A stretch of 11,268 nt of DNA from Circinella umbellata (lineage: Eukaryota > Mucoromycota > Mucoromycetes > Mucorales > Lichtheimiaceae). The notes under the pieces were generated by a model. It saw nothing but the letters and a program-made list of their open reading frames with translations, had not been told where the DNA came from and searched no databases. The stretch spans positions 1 through 11,268 of the forward strand of contig JAIWNF010000199.1 of the NCBI GenBank assembly GCA_025093555.1, given 5' to 3'. How positions within the stretch are numbered: the stretch's first letter is position 1; each line of letters begins with the position of its first letter. A program made the position numbers and the translations under genes. Positions 7,636 through 11,268 of this stretch are shown piece after piece.

Positions 7636-7828
7636 AACTCTGATTCTCGTTCTCTTTTCCTCTTCTCTTCCTTCACTCTCTTCTTCCCCGTCCCATCTAG
7701 TTTTGTTAAACAATTAAAAGAAAATGGCGACGATGATAGTGTGTGGAGTGTTGGTGATTTCGCGTCAGAACAAATTTAAAGAGACGTTGCAAAACACAAA
7801 CCCTTTACTTTTCTCACTATTCATATAA
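7636..7828 (+). CDS. Possible truncated third coding unit in the CACTA-like element
   Basis: A pyrimidine-rich leader (7645-7698) ends in CATCTAG, which could be a splice acceptor. After it two overlapping frames are open. One has ATG at 7724 in good context and gives 34 codons (MATMIVCGVL...) to TAA at 7826. The other has no ATG and reads VKQLKENGDDDSVWSVGDFA before TAA at 7777. The second looks more protein-like and may be a clipped exon. The local GC content is above the surroundings. No family is recognised. Confidence 0.25.
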
Positions 7829-7829
7829 A

Positions 7830-8100
7830 AATATTAATAAAATTATTTTCCACTCTTCATATAAAAAATAATACTATATTGTTCTCTTGAGTATATTAAC
7901 TAAACATTATTTGTACTTCACTTCGACTTACTGCTTGTCCATTCCGTAAATTCAAATAAGAAAAAGTAATCTGTTAAAAAAGTATTAGTTTAATCTAGTC
8001 TTCCTGCATTTTTAAAAAAAAAACTCCTTTCACCGTTCACAGCTCAGAATGTTATTATTTTCAGTGGGAAAAATATCACGGTTTCTATATGCTTTGCCAA
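7830..8100. other. AT-rich interior near the right end of the CACTA-like element
   Basis: No gene is seen. An imperfect direct repeat, TTTTCTCACTATTCATATAAAAA and TTTTCCACTCTTCATATAAAAAA, lies near 7809-7868. Confidence 0.45.
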
Positions 8101-8117
8101 GGTGACCTAATAGTTTA

Positions 8118-8255
8118 CTATCAGCTTATTGATATCCTATTGATACCCTTGTACTATCTGAGATATCAATAATTTATCGATACCCTATTGATACCCTATT
8201 GATATCTGAGATATAAATAGTGATATCAGCCTGCTAAGACCCTATTGATACCCCA
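8118..8255 (-). repeat. Right subterminal repeats
   Basis: At least five copies of CTATTGATACCC or CTATTGATATC and complementary GATATCAATA forms lie in this stretch, the same motif family as at the left end. Confidence 0.8.
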
Positions 8256-8269
8256 CATTTTTTGCAGTG
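8246..8269 (-). repeat. Right terminal inverted repeat of the CACTA-like element
   Basis: Reads TGATACCCCACATTTTTTGC then AGTG, the complement of the left end with one mismatch. Confidence 0.85.
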
Positions 8270-8272
8270 TGA
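8270..8272. repeat. Target duplication TGA, right
   Basis: TGA directly follows the GCAGTG end. Dropping the element and one TGA joins GTTTGA to GCTGGCT, restoring a motif of the flanking array. Confidence 0.75.
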
Positions 8273-8279
8273 GCTGGCT

Positions 8280-8440
8280 AAAAAAATATTTTATGTCCAG
8301 TGATTATGTCGTAATATTTTTATGGCGGAACAATACCAAGCCAAATAAAATATAAGTAATAAAAGGAAAATAAAAGAATAAAAGATAATGTAAGATGATG
8401 TTTTTTATTTAATAAAATAATCGACTATTTATATATTTTC
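8280..8440. other. AT-rich flank right of the CACTA-like element
   Basis: It resumes the interrupted array unit (GCTGGCTAAAAAAA) and then passes into AT-rich DNA without a gene. Confidence 0.5.
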
Positions 8441-8452
8441 TAACTACTGCAG

Positions 8453-8680
8453 ATGTAAAGAATATAATAATGATGTATGATAATAATGATATTACTGCGG
8501 ATGAATAATGATAATAATATTATGAATGATAATGATAGTAATATTAATAATATTACTGCGGATGATAATAATAAGAATAATAATAATGTTACTGTGGATA
8601 TAGTAAGATTTAAGAAAAGAAGCCGCAGTAAAAGAAGTGTCACGTGTAAGCTTAAGTGTTGTAAGTTTTTGTCCGATTAA
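8453..8680 (+). CDS. Possible Asn-rich exon with a basic tail
   Basis: Upstream, TTTTCTAACTACTGCAG (8437-8452) looks like a branch point plus 3' splice site. The following frame (ATG at 8477) encodes Asn/Asp-rich repeats with ITADDNN, then the basic RFKKRSRSKRSVTCKLKC, with a GTAAGT donor-like site at 8661. The DNA repeat ATTACTGCGGATGA appears twice, with variants on either side. Asn-rich plus basic/Cys segments occur in fungal regulators, but the repeat is read in different frames, which argues for simple-sequence DNA. Weak call. Confidence 0.2.
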
Positions 8681-8684
8681 AAGA

Positions 8685-9190
8685 GTAAAAGTAGAATTGA
8701 TTGTTTATTTCGAGAAATTATTGTTTTCTTTTTAGATTATAAATTCCAAGAAGAAAAAAATGAGAATGAAAGTTGTTTTTTCTTTTTTTAAGATTGTCTT
8801 GGAAACTGATATATATATGTATGAAATTATTGCTACGGTATGGGTTAGGATAAGATAAGGCAAGGATAGTACTAATTGAATGAATGAAACTAAAATAGTA
8901 TATGTAATATAATATAGACATGAAGCAATTGATTTGATCGGGTGAACTTGATGTAACTTTTAGGATGGGAAAATGATGATGATAATAATTGTAAAAATAA
9001 TACTAAAAACTAGTGCAGAAAAATAGTGCTTTAAATATAATATCAACGGATCAATAAACAGGGTGTCATGGAAACAAGAGGAAAACGGAAAAGAAACTAG
9101 TAGTATACATATAGAGAAATAATATAACGTAATCATAAAATAAAATAATGGACGAGGCTGGAAAAATTAACACACTAAGGTGTCAGAAGT
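8685..9190. other. AT-rich spacer
   Basis: No gene, RNA or clear repeat is supported. Frames on the minus strand (8718-8921) have no protein-like features. Confidence 0.5.
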
Positions 9191-9191
9191 A

Positions 9192-9286
9192 TAATCGGTA
9201 TTAAAAATAACCGATTAATAATTACAAGATAAAAGGTAGTACTAGATATTTTAGCTACGACAATTGCAACAAGAATATTGTCGTAG
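9192..9286. repeat. Two adjacent perfect hairpins
   Basis: TAATCGGT at 9192-9199 pairs with ACCGATTA at 9210-9217 (10-base loop). CTACGACAAT at 9255-9264 pairs with ATTGTCGTAG at 9277-9286 (12-base loop). AGCTAC at 9253 recurs as CAGCTAC at about 9298. They may be the remnant of a small inverted-repeat element or a structured RNA; neither is shown. Confidence 0.6.
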
Positions 9287-9299
9287 TCAAAAATAACAG

Positions 9300-9669
9300 C
9301 TACATTCATTTTCCTTTTTGGATTATTTTTGTGTTACTTCTTTATAAAGATATTTGATTTTTATGATGCCACGTAGTTATATCCATATCACCGTCACTTT
9401 ACCATAGTATCTATTTGAACACGTATACATTCTATAGTCACGAACACGTATTCAATCCACAATCATTCCACATATATTATTATTATTAGCTTTTACATAT
9501 ATTCATCATTATTCACAGTAGTTAGAAAAACATAAAAATATCCATTCATAATTAAAACAATAAACATTATCTTTCAACTTATATTTTATTCTTTAATTAT
9601 CTTTTGTTCTATTCTATTTTCTATTGGCTACGGTATTGATCTGCCAAAAATATTACGACAATATGATAC
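9300..9669. other. AT-rich spacer before the mariner element
   Basis: No gene is supported. A frame that reads from TTG at 9624 into the transposase is only the upstream extension of that gene through its terminal repeat. Confidence 0.5.
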
Positions 9670-9671
9670 TA
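9670..9671. other. Presumed TA target site
   Basis: TA before CAGT fits Tc1/mariner target choice. The matching TA would lie outside the window. Confidence 0.4.
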
Positions 9672-9691
9672 CAGTATTTTAACTTAGTTTT

Positions 9692-9804
9692 CGGACCTTT
9701 TCATTTTTTTTTTGGACATAATCAAATTTTATTTCAGACATGCTCAATTACATTTTCAGACCTTTTGTATTTTTTTTCGGAAAAAGTCTATTTTAATTTC
9801 AGAC
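9692..9804 (+). repeat. Left terminal repeat region with two 48-bp direct copies
   Basis: Copies at 9692-9739 and 9757-9804 both begin C(G/A)GACCTTTT, contain a T run then GGA, and end ATTTCAGAC. The inner copy's 35 bases at 9770-9804 match the right repeat. This resembles the IR/DR layout of some Tc1-like elements, where each end has two transposase sites. Confidence 0.75.
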
Positions 9805-9881
9805 TATATCTTTATTTTTTGGGACAAGAGTTGTTCCTGGCCTTCTTAAAAAAACTTTTTTTTAAGCTTGAAAGAACAACT

Positions 9882-11222
9882 ATGGACTTTATTAACTACC
9901 AACCAGAAACTGATGCTTATGGTTATGCCGACAGTAACGATGAGATGGATTTCGAAAGTACTGCCATTGAGTATGGAAACATTGAAATGATTGTTAATTT
10001 CGATGACATGAAGGAAGCAGAAAATGAACGAATGATCGAAACTGTCAATTGTATTTCTGAAGAAATACAAGTTCTATCTATTCATAATGTAAAGAGGTAC
10101 AAAAAATATGGACAAGACCAAATAGAACGATTTATACGCTTGAAATAAGAAGAAGGATTGTCCATTCCAAAAGCTGCTGCTCAATGTGGTATACCTAGAA
10201 GTACTGCATATGAGCTAATTAATGAATTCAATTCAAGTGATGGGACGGTTCTACCTGGAAATAATCCAAGAAAGCCTCAGAACAAAGCAAAAAAGCTTTA
10301 TCCAACTCACTCGGAATTTTTGATTCAGCTTTTCGATCAAAACCCTTTTATAGTGCTTGAACAGGCGAGAACTCAACTCTGTGAAGCATTTCCCGGGCTC
10401 GAAATTTCAATCCCTGGACTTTATAAGCATATTCGAGAGAAATGTGCATTATCTTTGAAGCAAGCGACAAAATATACAGCAGAAAGAGACTCGCCAAGAA
10501 CGCTTCAACTACACTTTGATATCATTACACAGTGGAAAGCAAATGGAGTAGATTTTAAAAACAATTGTGTGTTTGTTGATGAAGCTGGGTTTCATACCCA
10601 AATGATTAGAGGATGTGCATGGTCAAAAAAGGGTGACCCAGCAGTGGTTCAAGTACATACACAGAAAGGTGTAAACATAAGCATCATCGGGTGTATATCT
10701 CCATTTGGTGTGATTAACTTCTCTAAAGTTGAACCATTGAAAAAAAGTGATGTGGCCAAAGTTGAAAAAGACTTCTCCCAGCCTGCAAACAAGAAAAGAA
10801 AGACCAAGAGTCAGGATGTAGATAAGCCTAAAAAACTTCCAAAAGGTACAACTGCATACCATATTGTGAAATTTATGGATGCTGTCATGGATACCTTAGA
10901 CAAACACGATAAAAAGGGAATGTTTATTGTTTTAGATAACTGTAGAATTCACCATTCTCAGTTTGTGACTGATGTGATAACCAGAAGAGGCTATAAACCA
11001 TTGTTTATGCCACCTTATTCTCTATTTCTGAACCCTATAGAAGAATGCTGGTCGAAGATGAAAAAGCTCATCAGAAGAAACCCACTTGACGAAAGAGATA
11101 CCCTTACACCATGTATTGCCGAGGCATGTCTTCAAGTTACTGTCGAAGATTGTAATGGTTGGATAAGACATGCTGAAACATACTGGGATAGATGTCTTGA
11201 AAAAGAGCTTCGTTTAAAGTAA
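9882..11222 (+). pseudogene. Tc1/mariner DD34E transposase, interrupted by one in-frame TAA
   Basis: Counting from ATG at 9882 (MDFINYQPET), the frame has 446 positions; codon 89 is TAA (10146-10148), and both sides are in one frame. The N-terminal 88 residues are acidic, then comes a helix-turn-helix region split by the stop: QIERFIRLK before it and IPKAAAQCGIPRSTAYELIN after. The catalytic core shows FVDEAGF (Asp 233), IVLDNCRIHH (Asp 352) and NPIEECW (Glu 387), 34 residues apart for the last two. A long insert between the first two acids carries a nuclear-signal-like NKKRKTK (303-309). The conserved PPYSP motif is PPYSL (codon CTA at 11022). It would cut and paste the element at TA sites. 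The stop makes this copy inactive unless read through; the last 354 codons lack an early ATG and half the DNA-binding domain. Confidence 0.9.
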
Positions 11223-11234
11223 AGCATTTTTAAT

Positions 11235-11268
11235 GTCTGAAATTAAAATAGACTTTTTCCAAAAAAAA
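11235..11268 (-). repeat. Right terminal inverted repeat (partial)
   Basis: Its reverse complement matches 9770-9804 over 34 bases, differing by a single missing C (TTTGGAAAAAG versus TTTCGGAAAAAG). The window stops in the A run. Confidence 0.9.

Larger units (their letters stand above)
4498..8269 (+). mobile_element. CACTA (EnSpm/CMC)-like DNA transposon, probably non-autonomous
   Basis: The 3772-bp element starts CACTGCAAAAAAAGTGGGG and its right end, reverse-complemented, starts CACTGCAAAAAATGTGGGG. The two agree at 23 of 24 bases through GTGGGGTATCA. A 3-bp TGA duplication flanks it. Both ends carry arrays of a TATTGATACCC / GGGTATCAATA motif, matching the subterminal repeats to which CACTA accessory proteins bind. 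CACTGC in place of CACTAC is a known kind of variation in this superfamily. A CACTA transposase is usually many hundreds of residues long; no such frame exists here, so movement would need a partner element. It carries one apparently intact spliced gene, one broken coding region and possibly a third unit. Family placement rests on ends and duplication, not on a transposase. Confidence 0.75.
9672..11268 (+). mobile_element. Tc1/mariner element, right end beyond the window
   Basis: The proposed left end is CAGTATTTTAACTTAG after a TA dinucleotide (9670-9671), as expected for this superfamily. The left repeat region reaches 9804 and contains two related 48-bp copies. The right repeat begins at 11235 and runs off the window while still matching. 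Between them lies one transposase gene (9882-11222). If the right end mirrors the left, the element would finish about 100 bases past the window, for a length near 1.7 kb. The exact left border is inferred. Confidence 0.8.

Noticed and set aside
9624..9881. Longer transposase starting at TTG 9624
   Set aside because: This would place coding sequence in the terminal repeat and outside the element; ATG at 9882 is the natural start.
9846..10070. Minus-strand frame of 74 codons
   Set aside because: Shadow of the N-terminal part of the transposase gene.
10623..10862. Minus-strand frame of 79 codons
   Set aside because: Shadow of the transposase gene on the other strand.

Overview
This is an AT-rich eukaryotic window made almost wholly of transposable-element and repeat material. 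Short phase-compatible introns, TATA boxes with pyrimidine-rich leaders, and a Tc1/mariner transposase of early-diverging-fungus type suggest a Mucoromycota-like fungus. That assignment is an inference; no host marker gene, rRNA or tRNA is visible, and no ordinary single-copy host gene can be supported.

Layout. (1) 1-800: a chain of short, perfect but unrelated hairpins, GC-richer at its left end, with a TATA box and a 20-codon ORF. (2) 1017-1145 and 3444-3582: two copies, in opposite orientation, of a degenerate CATCCG/CGGATG fold-back repeat that share a tail. (3) Between them, 2302-2936: a likely solo LTR (TGTTAC...GTAACA, flanked by ACGG on both sides) holding a 22-bp tandem repeat and a TAA microsatellite. 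(4) 4321-4497: an array of TTTGAGC/GCTCAAA motifs in both orientations. (5) 4498-8269: a complete 3772-bp CACTA (EnSpm/CMC)-like DNA transposon. It has 24-bp TIRs starting CACTGCAAAAAA, a 3-bp TGA target duplication and subterminal TATTGATACCC repeats at both ends. Removing it restores a unit of the TTTGAGC array. (6) 8273-9670: AT-rich spacer with an Asn-rich ORF and two adjacent perfect hairpins. (7) 9672 to the window end: a Tc1/mariner element whose right end lies outside the window.

Genes. The CACTA-like element has no recognisable transposase, so it is probably non-autonomous. It carries a spliced four-exon gene (about 6285-7202) for an unrecognised protein of about 211 residues with an acidic Ser/Asp/Glu patch, followed 20 bases after its stop by a G-quadruplex motif. 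It also carries an older coding remnant (about 4814-5521) broken by an in-frame TAG. The mariner element carries a DD34E transposase gene (9882-11222) inactivated by one in-frame TAA, with a second probable lesion in the conserved PPYSP motif. The window records successive insertions: fold-back repeats, LTR, motif array, CACTA element and mariner, with the order proven only for the CACTA element entering the array.
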